In this document: in pieces, positions 46,636 through 56,505 of the stretch
Position numbering within the stretch: the first letter of the stretch is position 1
Layout of the letters: every line of letters starts with the position of its first letter
Source of the DNA: Demequina sediminis
GTDB taxonomy: Bacteria > Actinomycetota > Actinomycetes > Actinomycetales > Demequinaceae
DNA: 64,000 nucleotides
Assembly: GCF_030296675.1 (NCBI RefSeq)
Contig: NZ_AP027736.1
Span: forward strand, 1,302,001 to 1,366,000
Direction of reading: 5' to 3'
Notes under the pieces: generated by a model
Database searches by the model: none
What the model saw: only the letters and a program-made list of their open reading frames with translations
Told to the model about the DNA's origin: nothing
Program-made: the position numbers and the translations under genes

Positions 46636-48336
46636 CTAGTCGGTCAGGTAGACCCTCGTCTCCCAGGGCTCGAGGGGGACGATGCCCGCGCCGGCGGTCG
46701 TGAGGGTCGCCGCGGCGCCCCGGTTGTGCAGGATCAGCGAGGCGCCGTGCACGTCCACCGGCGCCTCGACGGGCTCGCCCGACAGGTTTGCCACGACCGT
46801 CAGCCGCGTGCCGTCGAGCTCGCGGCGGTACGCGAACACCCGGGGATCCTCGGGCAGCAGCATCGTGAAGTCGCCGTGCGCGACCACCTGAATCCGGTGC
46901 CGCAGCGCGATGAGCTCGCGGTAGAACGCGGCGACCGAGTCGGGATCCTCGCGCTGCGCGGCGGCATTGAGCCACGCGTGGTTGGCCGTCGCGGGCAGCC
47001 ATGGCGTGCCGGTGGTGAAGCCCGCATGCGGCGAGTCGTCCCACTGCACGGGGGTGCGCGCGTTGTCGCGGCTCATCGCCGCGAGGCCGTCGAGGATGCG
47101 GTCCTCCGGCATGTCGAGCGCGCGCAGCTCGTCGTACGCGTTGAGCGCCTCGACGTCGCGGTACTGGTCGATCGAGGTGAAGCCGGCATTGGTCATGCCG
47201 ATCTCCTCGCCCTGGTACACGTACGGGGTGCCGCGCTGCAGGTGCAGGACGGCCGCGAGGGCCTTGGCCGACTCCGCCCAGTGGTCGCGATCGTCACCGA
47301 ACCGCGACACAACACGCGGCTGGTCGTGGTTGTCCCAGTACAGCGAGTTCCAACCGCGCTCCGCGAGCGCCTCCTGCCAGCGGTGCACGATCGCCTTGAG
47401 GCGCACCAGGTCGAGCGGCTGCGGGTCGAACTTCCCCGCGGGGCCGTGGTCGACGTCGACGTGCTCGAACTGGAACACCATGTCGACCTCGGCGCGCGCG
47501 GGGTCCGTGAAGAGGACGGCATGGTCCGTCGTGACGCCGGGCGTCTCGCCCACCGTGATGAGCTCGCCCTCGCGCCCCGCGAACACCTCGCGGTGCATCT
47601 CCTGGAGGAACTCGTGGACGCGCGGGCCGTTCGCGTACAGCGGGAAGCCGTTGCCGAGCCCGCCGGGGAGCGGCTCGCCGTCCGTGAGGGGAAGCACCTT
47701 CGAGATGAGGTTGATGACGTCCATGCGGAAGCCGTCGACGCCCCGGTCGAGCCACCAGCGCATCATCGCGTACACGGCCTCGCGGACCTCGGGGTTCTCC
47801 CAGTTGAGGTCCGGCTGCTTGGGGTGGAAGAGGTGGAGGAAGTACTGACCGGACTCCTCGTCAAGCGTCCACGCCGGACCCGAGAAGAACGACCTCCAGT
47901 TGGTGGGCTCCGCTCCGGGCTGGCCGGCCTCGAAGCCCTCGCGCGGGTCGCTCCACCAGTACCAGTCGCGCTTGGGGCTGCGCGGCGAGGAACGCGACTC
48001 GAGGAACCACGGGTGCTCGTCCGAGGTGTGGTTGACCACGAGGTCCATGACGAGCTTCATGCCGCGGGCGTGCACGTCGGCGAGCAACGCGTCGAAGTCG
48101 TCGAGGGTGCCGAAGGTCGGGTCGATCGCCTGGTAGTCCGCGATGTCGTAGCCGTTGTCAGCCTGAGGGGAGGCGTAGATGGGAGACAACCAGATGACGT
48201 CGACGCCCAGCCACTCGAGATGATCCAGCCGCGACCGTATGCCCTGCAGGTCGCCGACGCCGTCGCCGTTCGAATCCTGGAAGCTGCGCGGATACACCTG
48301 GTACACCACCGCCGACTTCCACCAGTCGCTCGCCAC
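46636..48336 (-). CDS. GH13 alpha-glucosidase (oligo-1,6-glucosidase type)
   Basis: 566 residues. Hydrolyses terminal alpha-glucosidic bonds. The catalytic triad is Asp in D-G-F-R-M-D, Glu in V-G-E-T-P-G and Asp in N-H-D-Q-P-R. The N-terminal W-W-K-S-A-V-V-Y-Q-V-Y-P-R-S-F is typical of the oligo-1,6-glucosidase subfamily. GTG 48336 follows AGGAGG by six bases. No signal peptide, so it acts on imported oligosaccharides. It could feed the same pathway as malQ further along. Confidence 0.9.
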   Translation of the reverse strand: MASDWWKSAVVYQVYPRSFQDSNGDGVGDLQGIRSRLDHLEWLGVDVIWLSPIYASPQADNGYDIADYQAIDPTFGTLDDFDALLADVHARGMKLVMDLVVNHTSDEHPWFLESRSSPRSPKRDWYWWSDPREGFEAGQPGAEPTNWRSFFSGPAWTLDEESGQYFLHLFHPKQPDLNWENPEVREAVYAMMRWWLDRGVDGFRMDVINLISKVLPLTDGEPLPGGLGNGFPLYANGPRVHEFLQEMHREVFAGREGELITVGETPGVTTDHAVLFTDPARAEVDMVFQFEHVDVDHGPAGKFDPQPLDLVRLKAIVHRWQEALAERGWNSLYWDNHDQPRVVSRFGDDRDHWAESAKALAAVLHLQRGTPYVYQGEEIGMTNAGFTSIDQYRDVEALNAYDELRALDMPEDRILDGLAAMSRDNARTPVQWDDSPHAGFTTGTPWLPATANHAWLNAAAQREDPDSVAAFYRELIALRHRIQVVAHGDFTMLLPEDPRVFAYRRELDGTRLTVVANLSGEPVEAPVDVHGASLILHNRGAAATLTTAGAGIVPLEPWETRVYLTD

Positions 48337-48374
48337 GTGGGGCCTCCTCGCCTCGATTGGGTGTGTCTTTCACC

Positions 48375-50257
48375 CTAGCCGGATTGCTGGGCGGCCAGCC
48401 GGGCGTAGAGTCCCTGCGCCGCGAGGAGTTCCGCGTGGGTGCCTGACTCGACGATCCGTCCGCCGTCGACCACGTGGATCACGTCCGCCTGGGCGATGGT
48501 CGAGAGCCGATGCGCGACCACCAGGGTGGTGCGTCCCGCGGCCGCGCGATCGAGGGCAGACTGCACCACGCGCTCGGACACGGTGTCCAGGGCGCTCGTG
48601 GCCTCGTCGAGGAGCAGCACGGGGGGATCCTTGAGGAGGACGCGCGCGATCGCCACGCGCTGCTTCTCGCCGCCCGAGAGCCGGTACCCCCGCTCCCCCA
48701 CGACCGTGGAGTAGCCGTGCTCGAAGGACATGATCGCGTCGTGGATGTTCGCCCCCGGCACGCCTCCTCGAGCTCGGCATCGGTCGCGTCGGGGCGCGCG
48801 TAGCGCAGGTTTTCCGCGATGGTCGCGTGAAAGAGATAGGTCTCCTGGCTCACCACGCCCACGTGGTCGACCACCGACTCGTGACGCAGGTCGCGTTCGT
48901 CGGCCCCCGCGAAGAGGACCGCCCCGCCCGAGGCCTCGTGGAGGCGCGCGGCGAGATAGACGATCGTCGTCTTGCCGGCACCTGATGGTCCGACGAACGC
49001 GTGGGTAGTGCCCGGCTCCATGCGAAACGTCACGCCGTCCAACGTGGGGCGGGCATCGTCCCGCGCACCCGGATAGCGGAAGACCACGTCGCGAAACTCG
49101 ATCGCACCCAAGGGTCCGGGGGCGTCCCGCACGTCCACGGCATCGTCCCTGTCCCGGATGGCGGGCTCGAGGTCCAGGTACTCGAAGATGCGCGCGAACA
49201 GCGCGCGTGACGTCTGCACCTCGAGCGCGACCCGCATGAGCGCCATGAGCGGGAAGAGCAGGCGCGCTTGGACGGCGGTGAAGGCGACGATTGTTCCCGC
49301 GGAGATGTCGGTCGAGCCGCGCGCGATGAGTACGCCCGCCGCGAGGTAGATCACCGCAGGCACCGAGGACATGATGACCGTCACCAGCCCGAAGAACCAC
49401 TGGCCGGTCATCGCCTGCTGGACCTGGAGGCGAATCTGGGTCGAGTTCTCCGCCTGAAAGCGCTCGGTCTCGAGTCGCTGGCGGTTGTAGACCTTCGACA
49501 ACAGGATGCCGCTTACCGAGAGAGTCTCCTGCGTGATGGCGGTGAGCTCGGAGAGCGACTCCTGGGTGCGCGATGCGATGCGCGCGCGCACGCGGCCCAC
49601 GCGCCGCTGCACCGCGACCAGCGCCGGCATGAGGATGACCGCGAGCAGCGTGAGGCGCCAGTCGAGCAGCACCATCGCGACAAGGCTCGCGAGCACCGTC
49701 ACGGAGTTGCCGACGATGCTCGACACGAACGTGGTGAGCACGCCGGAGACGCCTCCCACGTCGTTTTGGAGACGGGACTGGATCACCCCGGTCTTGGTGC
49801 GCGTGAAGAACGCGAGCTCCATCGACTGCAGACGCGCGAAGAGCCGCTCGCGAAGGTCCCCCGTGACGCGGTTGCCCACCGACGCGGTCAGGTAGGTCTG
49901 CCAGACCCCCAGGCCCGCGGTGACGAGGAAGATCGCGATCATGATGCCGACAAGCTCGGCAAGCAACGCGACCCGAGGCGCGCCCTCGGGCGGGAACAGC
50001 GCGGTGTCGAAGATGCGCTCGACAAGGAGAGGCGGGATCACGGACGCGGACGCGACGCCGACCACAAGCACCGCGGTGACCGTGAGCGGGCGCTTGTACG
50101 GGGAAAACAGGGCGATGACGCGCGGCCACAGGTCGGGGATGTCGGGCGCCTCGGCGTTGAGGGCGCGCTGAGCGTCCTCGTCGCGGCCGGCGACGCCGCG
50201 GCCGGACATTCCGCCCATGGCGGCGCGGCGGCTGCCTGCGGGCGCGGGATGACTCAT
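48375..50257 (-). CDS. ABC transporter, fused membrane and ATPase domains (frame broken once)
   Basis: 627 residues after repair. Six transmembrane helices (about 50-330) precede the ATPase with Walker A G-P-S-G-A-G-K-T, signature L-S-G-G-E-K-Q and Walker [13 protein letters not shown]. This is the exporter (MsbA/BmrA) type; the cargo is unknown. One base is missing in the C run 48752-48756, between the Q loop and the signature. TAGGCT (50270-50265) lies seven bases before ATG 50257, a leaderless start. Confidence 0.88.
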
Positions 50258-50387
50258 GGAGGGAAGCCTAGGCCCCGTGCGCGCCGAGCAGTTTAGCCAT
50301 GATGTCCCCGATGCGCGATCTGTCCGGTGTGTTCCTCCAGTGGCGGCGTCGGGCCCGATCGGACCCGCGCTCCGAGGAAGGAACCGC

Positions 50388-51260
50388 ATGAACCGCAGGA
50401 TTCTCGCCCTGAGCACCGTCGCGGCCGTCAGCCTGTCCGCGACGCTCGCCTCTCCCGCGTCAGCCGTGACCGACGGCGCGCTCGACGGAGAGGGGCATCC
50501 CCACGTGGGAATGATCGCCTTCTACGCGCCAGATGAGACGGGAGAGGTGTATCGCTACCGCTGCACCGCGACGCTTGTCGCGCCCGATGTTCTCCTCACC
50601 GCGGCGCACTGCACGCTGGGCACGGTGGGCGACACGATCGTGTCCTTCGAGTCCGTGATCGCCGAGCAACCGCCGAGCGGGCTTCCCGAGGCTGATCCCG
50701 CGACCGGATTCCAGGGGGATCAGCTCGACGCCCAGGGTCGCACCTGGCACGCGGGCACGGCGCACACGCCCGACAGCTACTCCGACTTCACGGACGTCAA
50801 GAACTGGAACGACTTCGCCGTGGTGGTCCTTGACGAGCCGATCGAGGACATCACACCCGCCGCGGTGGCGCCCGTGGGGTACCTCGACCAGTTCCGCCAG
50901 CCCACACTCAACAAGACCCTGTTCACCACGGTCGGCTACGGAACCGAGGTACGCAAGCCGGATGAGGGTCCGCAGGCTCCCACACCCATGTCCTATCCGA
51001 TCGTGCGCCGCGTCGCGATCGAGCCCGGACAGAAGCTCACGCCTCAGATCCTGCAGGTTAACGGCAACGGCAACGACAATCGCGGCACGGGAGGCACCTG
51101 CTTCGGCGACTCCGGAGGCCCCACGTTCAAGGACGGCTACGTGGTTGCCGTCACGAGCTATGGCTACACGTCGAACTGCAGGTACCTCGACGGCCTTCAG
51201 CGCGTGGACATCGCGGGCGCCGCAGAGTTCCTGGCGGCCTACGGCGTCTCCGTCGGATGA
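50388..51260 (+). CDS. Secreted trypsin-like serine protease (S1)
   Basis: 290 residues with an N-terminal signal peptide (cleavage near A-S-A-V-T, residues 22-27). The catalytic triad is His in T-A-A-H-C, Asp in N-D-F-A-V-V and Ser in [14 protein letters not shown] precedes ATG 50388. It is exported and could act in nutrition or processing of surface proteins. The gene stands alone. Confidence 0.88.
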   Translation: MNRRILALSTVAAVSLSATLASPASAVTDGALDGEGHPHVGMIAFYAPDETGEVYRYRCTATLVAPDVLLTAAHCTLGTVGDTIVSFESVIAEQPPSGLPEADPATGFQGDQLDAQGRTWHAGTAHTPDSYSDFTDVKNWNDFAVVVLDEPIEDITPAAVAPVGYLDQFRQPTLNKTLFTTVGYGTEVRKPDEGPQAPTPMSYPIVRRVAIEPGQKLTPQILQVNGNGNDNRGTGGTCFGDSGGPTFKDGYVVAVTSYGYTSNCRYLDGLQRVDIAGAAEFLAAYGVSVG

Positions 51261-51304
51261 CGCGCTGCTGAGGGGAGGGCGACGGCCATGGGACACTTGC
51301 ACCC

Positions 51305-51811
51305 ATGCCCGTCGCCCTCCCGTCGATCGCCTTCTATGAGCCCCGCATCCCCGAGAACACGGGTGCGGCGATCCGCCTGTCCGCGGTGACGGGGGCCCCG
51401 CTCCGGCTGATCGAACCGCTCGGATTCACGTTGGAGGAGCCCAAGCTGAGGCGCGCCGGCCTCGACTACCACGACCTCGCGACCGTCACGGTGCACCCCA
51501 CCTTCGACGCACTGCTGGAATCCATGCCCTCCTCGCGAGTGTTCGCCTTCACCGCACGCGCACAGACCGTCTACACGGACCTCGAGTATCGGTCCGACGA
51601 CATCCTGCTGTTCGGGCCCGAGCCCACCGGCCTGCCCGATGAGGCCATGGCGCATCCGCGCGTGACCGCGTGCGTGCGCATCCCCATGCTCGCGGGCAGG
51701 CGCTCGCTCAACCTGTCGAACTGCGCAGCGATCGTGACCTACGAGGCGGCGCGACAGCTCGGGTTCACGGACGCCGACCCCACGGCGACCCGTGCCGCGG
51801 CGGAATGCTAG
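51305..51811 (+). CDS. trmL: tRNA (cytidine(34)-2'-O)-methyltransferase
   Basis: 168 residues of the SpoU/TrmD knotted fold. Motifs are I-P-E-N-T-G-A-A-I-R-L near the start, L-L-F-G-P-E-P-T-G-L-P and S-L-N-L-S-N-C-A-A-I-V near the end. TrmL methylates the wobble base of tRNA-Leu. GACACT seven bases before ATG 51305 suggests a weak leaderless promoter. Confidence 0.88.
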   Translation: MPVALPSIAFYEPRIPENTGAAIRLSAVTGAPLRLIEPLGFTLEEPKLRRAGLDYHDLATVTVHPTFDALLESMPSSRVFAFTARAQTVYTDLEYRSDDILLFGPEPTGLPDEAMAHPRVTACVRIPMLAGRRSLNLSNCAAIVTYEAARQLGFTDADPTATRAAAEC

Positions 51812-51836
51812 CGTCATGGGGATCGAAGGGATGTTC

Positions 51837-52403
51837 ATGAGCGTGCGCTCCACTCGCCTCCGTACCGTCGCCCTCGTCGCGGCGAGCGTCGCGGTCCTCG
51901 CCGCGTGCACCCCTGCCGGAGGTGGCCTCGCCACGACGGCGTCGCCAACCCCGACCGCATCGGCCGAGGTCGTTGAGGCCGCCCCGCCGGGCACCCCCGA
52001 TCCCTGCGCCGCAGTCTCCGCCGCTCGCTTGGCGGAGATCACGGGCGCGGAGATGGCCCCCGGGGTCTTCAACTCGAGCCTCTCGAATGAGGGGCGCAAC
52101 CTGTGCAGTTGGCGCCCGAAGGACGAGAACATCTCGTACCCGCAGATCACCGTGGAGATCAACTGGGGCTTCCCCGACGTTGAGGAGCACCGCGAGCTGG
52201 CTGCGGCGGCCGTGGGCGAGGTTGCCGATTCCGAGTCCGAGGTCGAGGGCGCGACTGGCGTGTACTTCCTGCCGGGCAATCGCACGCTCGGCATGGGGGT
52301 CGGCGACTACTTCGTCAAGGTGTCGTATCTGCACGGCACCAACGGCGCGATGGGTGCACGCACAATTGACGTCGCGCGCGAGGTCGCGGCGTACCTCAAC
52401 TAG
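51837..52403 (+). CDS. Lipoprotein with DUF3558-like domain
   Basis: 188 residues. A lipobox V-L-A-A-C follows a hydrophobic segment, so the protein is anchored to the membrane after Cys 22. A Thr/Pro/Ser-rich linker precedes a domain with D-P-C-A-A-V and L-C-S-W, the two-Cys plan of DUF3558-like proteins. ATG 51837 is preferred because GAAGGGA lies a few bases upstream. The function is unknown. Confidence 0.7.
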   Translation: MSVRSTRLRTVALVAASVAVLAACTPAGGGLATTASPTPTASAEVVEAAPPGTPDPCAAVSAARLAEITGAEMAPGVFNSSLSNEGRNLCSWRPKDENISYPQITVEINWGFPDVEEHRELAAAAVGEVADSESEVEGATGVYFLPGNRTLGMGVGDYFVKVSYLHGTNGAMGARTIDVAREVAAYLN

Positions 52404-52419
52404 CCGCAGGGGCCCGGGC

Positions 52420-53790
52420 CTACGGCGTAGGCGCGTGCGCGTCGTACTCGCGCCACGCGCGCTGCGCGCGGGTGAGGATCGCGATCAGCACGATGATCGC
52501 CACCCCGCCCAGCAGCGGCGGGAACCACAGCGCGACGGCGGTCGCGAGCGCGCCGGCATACATGTCGCCCACGCGCGGACCGCCCGTCACCACCACGATG
52601 AACACGCCCTGCAGTCGCCCGCGCATCTGATCCGGCGCGGCCTGAATGATCATGGTCTGCCGGAAGATCGCGCTGACCTCGTCGGCACCGCCCATCCCCG
52701 CCATGGCGAGCCCCAGCACCACGAGCGTCGCCCAGTGAATCCCTCCCCATCCGGGCGCGGGTTCGTGTCCCCCGAGGCTCACCGCGAGGGTCACCCCGCC
52801 AAACAGCGCCGCGAAGACGCCGAAGACCTGGATCGCGCGCGAGATCGCGATGCCGTGCCGGCGCACGTGCTTGATGCGGCCCGAGAACACGCTCGTGAGC
52901 ATCGTCCCCACCGCCCCCGCCGCGGTCAGCGCCCCGACCGTGAGGGGCCCGCCGCCCACGACCGTCGCGCCGAGCGCGGGAAACAGCACGTAGGGGCGCC
53001 CGAAGGTCATCGCGATGATGTCGACCACGAAGCTCATGCGGATGTTCGGCGCGTGCCTGAGGAACGTGAGTCCCTCCTTGAGGACGGGCCATCCCGCCTC
53101 GACGCGCTCGCCCAGCCGCGGCAACGCGGGCAGCATCCAGACGCCCAGGAAGCCCGCGGTGAACAGCACCGCGTCGATCGCGAAGGTCCAGGGCAGTCCG
53201 ACCGTGGCTGCGAGCACGCCTGCGAGCGCGGGTCCCACGGTCAGCATCGCCCCGAACGCGATCCCGTTGAGCGCGGTCGCGCGGCTGATCATGTCCTCGG
53301 GCAGGATCCTGCCCACCACGGAGCCTCGGGTCGCGCTCGCGATGGTCGAGGCGACCGCGCTCAGCGTCGTGACGATGAAAAACGGCCACACCGGCGCGTG
53401 ACCGCCCGCGCCCTGGAGGTGCTGGTCCCAGAAGGACAGCGTCACCAGGCCGAGCGTCGCGGCCCACGCCACCAGCGACGCGGCGATGAGCACCTTCCGC
53501 CTGTCGAAGACATCGGCGATCATGCCGCCCCACAGCCCGGCGACGATCATGGGCAGGAGCGCCACTCCTCCCACCAGCCCCACCATGAAGGTCGACTCGG
53601 TGATCTCGTAGATCTGTAGGCCCACCGCGACCTGCGTCATGAACGCGCCGATACCCGAGATCGCGCCGCCGATCCACAGTCGCGCGAACGCGGGACTTGC
53701 CTTGAGGGGCGCGAGGTCGACCAGGTGGTGACGCAGGCCGCGCCGGGACGATGCCTGGGCGGGGGCCGCGTTCGGGCTCTCGGGGGTCAC
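52420..53790 (-). CDS. MFS transporter
   Basis: 456 residues, about twelve transmembrane helices. The loop after the second helix reads G-G-M-I-A-D-V-F-D-R-R-K, the classical MFS signature. It resembles the enterobactin-exporter-like (MFS_3) subfamily often annotated in actinobacteria; the substrate is unknown. GTG 53790 is chosen because TAGACT (53802-53797) ends six bases before it (leaderless). It converges with the lipoprotein gene. Confidence 0.82.
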   Translation of the reverse strand: MTPESPNAAPAQASSRRGLRHHLVDLAPLKASPAFARLWIGGAISGIGAFMTQVAVGLQIYEITESTFMVGLVGGVALLPMIVAGLWGGMIADVFDRRKVLIAASLVAWAATLGLVTLSFWDQHLQGAGGHAPVWPFFIVTTLSAVASTIASATRGSVVGRILPEDMISRATALNGIAFGAMLTVGPALAGVLAATVGLPWTFAIDAVLFTAGFLGVWMLPALPRLGERVEAGWPVLKEGLTFLRHAPNIRMSFVVDIIAMTFGRPYVLFPALGATVVGGGPLTVGALTAAGAVGTMLTSVFSGRIKHVRRHGIAISRAIQVFGVFAALFGGVTLAVSLGGHEPAPGWGGIHWATLVVLGLAMAGMGGADEVSAIFRQTMIIQAAPDQMRGRLQGVFIVVVTGGPRVGDMYAGALATAVALWFPPLLGGVAIIVLIAILTRAQRAWREYDAHAPTP

Positions 53791-53844
53791 CGCACGAGTC
53801 TAGAAGCGCCGCGAACACGCGGCGGGCGTGGAAGAATCGCCACC

Positions 53845-56445
53845 ATGCCAGGTACCAACCTCACGCGCGCAGAGGCCGAGGCCCGCGCCAGCATCGTCGC
53901 CGTCGACACTTACACCGTCGACCTCGACCTCACCACGTCGGACACCACCTTCCGTTCGACCACGACCGTGCGCTTCTCCTCGACCGTGGGAGAGAGCACC
54001 TTCATCGACCTGATCGCGCCGTCCGTGCTCGAGATCACCCTCAACGGGCAGTCGCTCGATCCGGCGACGCACTTCGCGGACTCACGCATCACGCTGCCGA
54101 ACCTGCAGGCGGACAACGAGCTCACCGTGGTCGCGGACTGCGCCTACATGAACACCGGCGAGGGACTGCACCGGTTCGTCGACCCCGAGGACGGCGAGGT
54201 GTACCTCTACTCGCAGTTCGAGGTCGCTGACACGCGTCGCGTCTATGCGGTCTTCGAGCAGCCCGACCTCAAGGCCTCGTTCCTCTTCACCGTCACCGCC
54301 CCCGCGCACTGGCACGTGCTGTCGAACTCCCCGTCGACCACCTCGCCCGCCGAGGGCGAGGTCACCATCGCGGGCACCGCACGCCCGGTCGCACGCTGGG
54401 AGTTCTCCCCCACGACGCGCATCCCGTGCTACGTCACGGCGATCGTCGCCGGGCCGTACCACGAGGTGCCGGGCACGATCACGTCGCGCAAGGGCGAGAT
54501 CAGCGCGAACGTCTACTGCCGCAAGGCCCTCGCTCAGTACCTCGACGCCGACGTCATCCTCGCGGACACGCAGGCCGGCTTCACCTTCTACGAGGAGAAG
54601 TTCGAGACCGAGTACCCGTTCGAGAAGTACGACCAGATCTTCGTGCCCGAGTTCAACGCGGGCGCGATGGAGAACGCCGGCTGCGTGACGTTCCTCGAGG
54701 ACTACGTGTTCCGCTCCAAGACCGCGCAGGCGCGCATCGAGCGCCGCACGGTCACCGTGCTGCACGAGCTCGCCCACATGTGGTTCGGCGACCTGGTGAC
54801 GATGAAGTGGTGGAACGACCTGTGGCTCAACGAGTCGTTCGCCGAGTTCGCGTCGACGCTCGCGACCGCCGAGGTCACGAGGTACCGCAACTCGTGGGTG
54901 ACGTTCAACGCGCTCGAGAAGTCCTGGGCCTACCGCCAGGACCAGCTGCCGTCGACCCACCCGATCATGGCCGACATCCGTGACCTCGAGGACGTCGAGG
55001 TGAACTTCGATGGCATCACCTACGCGAAGGGCGCCTCCGTGCTGCGCCAGCTGGTCGCATGGGTGGGTCAGGACCAGTTCTTCGCCGGCGTCGCCGAGTA
55101 CATGCGCAAGCACCACCACGCCAATGCGACGCTCGCCGACCTCCTCGCCGAGCTCGAGAAGGCCTCGGGTCGCGACCTGTCCCGCTGGTCGGACGTGTGG
55201 CTGCAGAAGGCGGGCGTCACGACCCTGCGGCCGGAGATCGAGACGGACGATGCGGGGGTCATGACGTCCTTCGCGGTCCGCCAGGAGGTCCCCGAGGAGT
55301 GGCCGACGCTGCGCCCGCACCGCCTGCGGATCGGCGGCTACGACGTCGCCGTGTCCGACGAGGGGGCCGAGGTGCTCCGCCGCGTCATCGACGTCGAGGT
55401 CGACATCGACGGCGAACTCACGGCGATCCCCGAGCTCGTGGGCCGTCCCCGCCCCGCCCTCATCCTCGTGAACGACGGCGACCTCGCGTACGCGAAGGTG
55501 CGTCTCGACGAGGCCTCGCTCGCGACCGCGGTCGAGCACGTGTCGAAGTTCACCGATCCGCTCGCGCGCTCCATGGTGCTCGCGGCGGCGTGGGACATGA
55601 CGCGCGACGCCGAGATGCCGGCGCGGCAGTATGTCGACCTGGTGTTGCGCAACGTGGGTGCGGAGACCGAGTCGACGACCGTGATGGTGCTGCTGCGCCA
55701 GCTCGCCACGACGCTGAGCCTCTACGTACACCCGACGCTCGCGGACCACGCCCAGACCGAGGCCGCAAGCCAGGTGTGGACGCTCGCCCTCGCCGCCGAG
55801 GCAGGCTCGGACAGCCAGCTTCAGTTCGTCCGCGCGTTTGCCGGCCTCGCCAACACGGAGGCGCAGTTCGACACGGTTCAAGCGTTGCTCGACGGCAAGC
55901 TGCAGGTCGACGGCATCGAGGTCGACACCGACCTCGCATGGGATCTGCTCATCGCACTCGTCGCAGGGGGCCGCGCGGCCGACCTCGCGATCGAGCTCCA
56001 GCTGAGCAAGGACGCGACCGCCTCGGGTCAGCGACGCGCCGCGCACGCCCGCGCCGCGATCGCCACCCCGGAGGCGAAGCGCGCGGCCTTCGACGCTCTG
56101 GTCAACGCCGAGACGGACCTCCCGAACGCGCTCCAGTACGAGACGATCGCAGGCTTCATGCATGCGCACGACCACACGCTGCTCGAGCCCTTCGTCGGCG
56201 AGTACTTCGGCGCGCTGCGCAGGCTGTACGAGACCAAGACCAACGAGATCGCCGCCAACCTCATCGAGGGCCTCTACCCCGTCGCTCTCGCGGGCCGGGT
56301 TCCCGACCTGCAGGACTCGGCGTTCGGCTGGCTCGAGGCCAACGCCGATGCGCACGATGCCCTCAAGCGGCTCGTGGTCGAGGGCAAGGACGGCGTGCGG
56401 CGCGCGCTCAAGGCGCAGGCCGCCGACCTCGCGTACGACGCCTAG
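53845..56445 (+). CDS. pepN: Aminopeptidase N (M1 family), copy 1
   Basis: 866 residues. Zinc aminopeptidase. The exopeptidase motif is G-A-M-E-N, and the zinc site H-E-L-A-H-M-W-F-G-D with the distal Glu in N-E-S-F-A-E. The C-terminal helical (ERAP1-like) domain is complete. It removes N-terminal residues from peptides in the cytoplasm. ATG 53845 follows AAGAAT by seven bases. A second copy follows after 60 bases, from its own -10-like element. Confidence 0.93.
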   Translation: MPGTNLTRAEAEARASIVAVDTYTVDLDLTTSDTTFRSTTTVRFSSTVGESTFIDLIAPSVLEITLNGQSLDPATHFADSRITLPNLQADNELTVVADCAYMNTGEGLHRFVDPEDGEVYLYSQFEVADTRRVYAVFEQPDLKASFLFTVTAPAHWHVLSNSPSTTSPAEGEVTIAGTARPVARWEFSPTTRIPCYVTAIVAGPYHEVPGTITSRKGEISANVYCRKALAQYLDADVILADTQAGFTFYEEKFETEYPFEKYDQIFVPEFNAGAMENAGCVTFLEDYVFRSKTAQARIERRTVTVLHELAHMWFGDLVTMKWWNDLWLNESFAEFASTLATAEVTRYRNSWVTFNALEKSWAYRQDQLPSTHPIMADIRDLEDVEVNFDGITYAKGASVLRQLVAWVGQDQFFAGVAEYMRKHHHANATLADLLAELEKASGRDLSRWSDVWLQKAGVTTLRPEIETDDAGVMTSFAVRQEVPEEWPTLRPHRLRIGGYDVAVSDEGAEVLRRVIDVEVDIDGELTAIPELVGRPRPALILVNDGDLAYAKVRLDEASLATAVEHVSKFTDPLARSMVLAAAWDMTRDAEMPARQYVDLVLRNVGAETESTTVMVLLRQLATTLSLYVHPTLADHAQTEAASQVWTLALAAEAGSDSQLQFVRAFAGLANTEAQFDTVQALLDGKLQVDGIEVDTDLAWDLLIALVAGGRAADLAIELQLSKDATASGQRRAAHARAAIATPEAKRAAFDALVNAETDLPNALQYETIAGFMHAHDHTLLEPFVGEYFGALRRLYETKTNEIAANLIEGLYPVALAGRVPDLQDSAFGWLEANADAHDALKRLVVEGKDGVRRALKAQAADLAYDA

Positions 56446-56505
56446 GGACCGCTTCCTGGTCCTTCGGGAACGGCGACGGTCCGCCCCTCCTGCCAGACTG
56501 GGGTC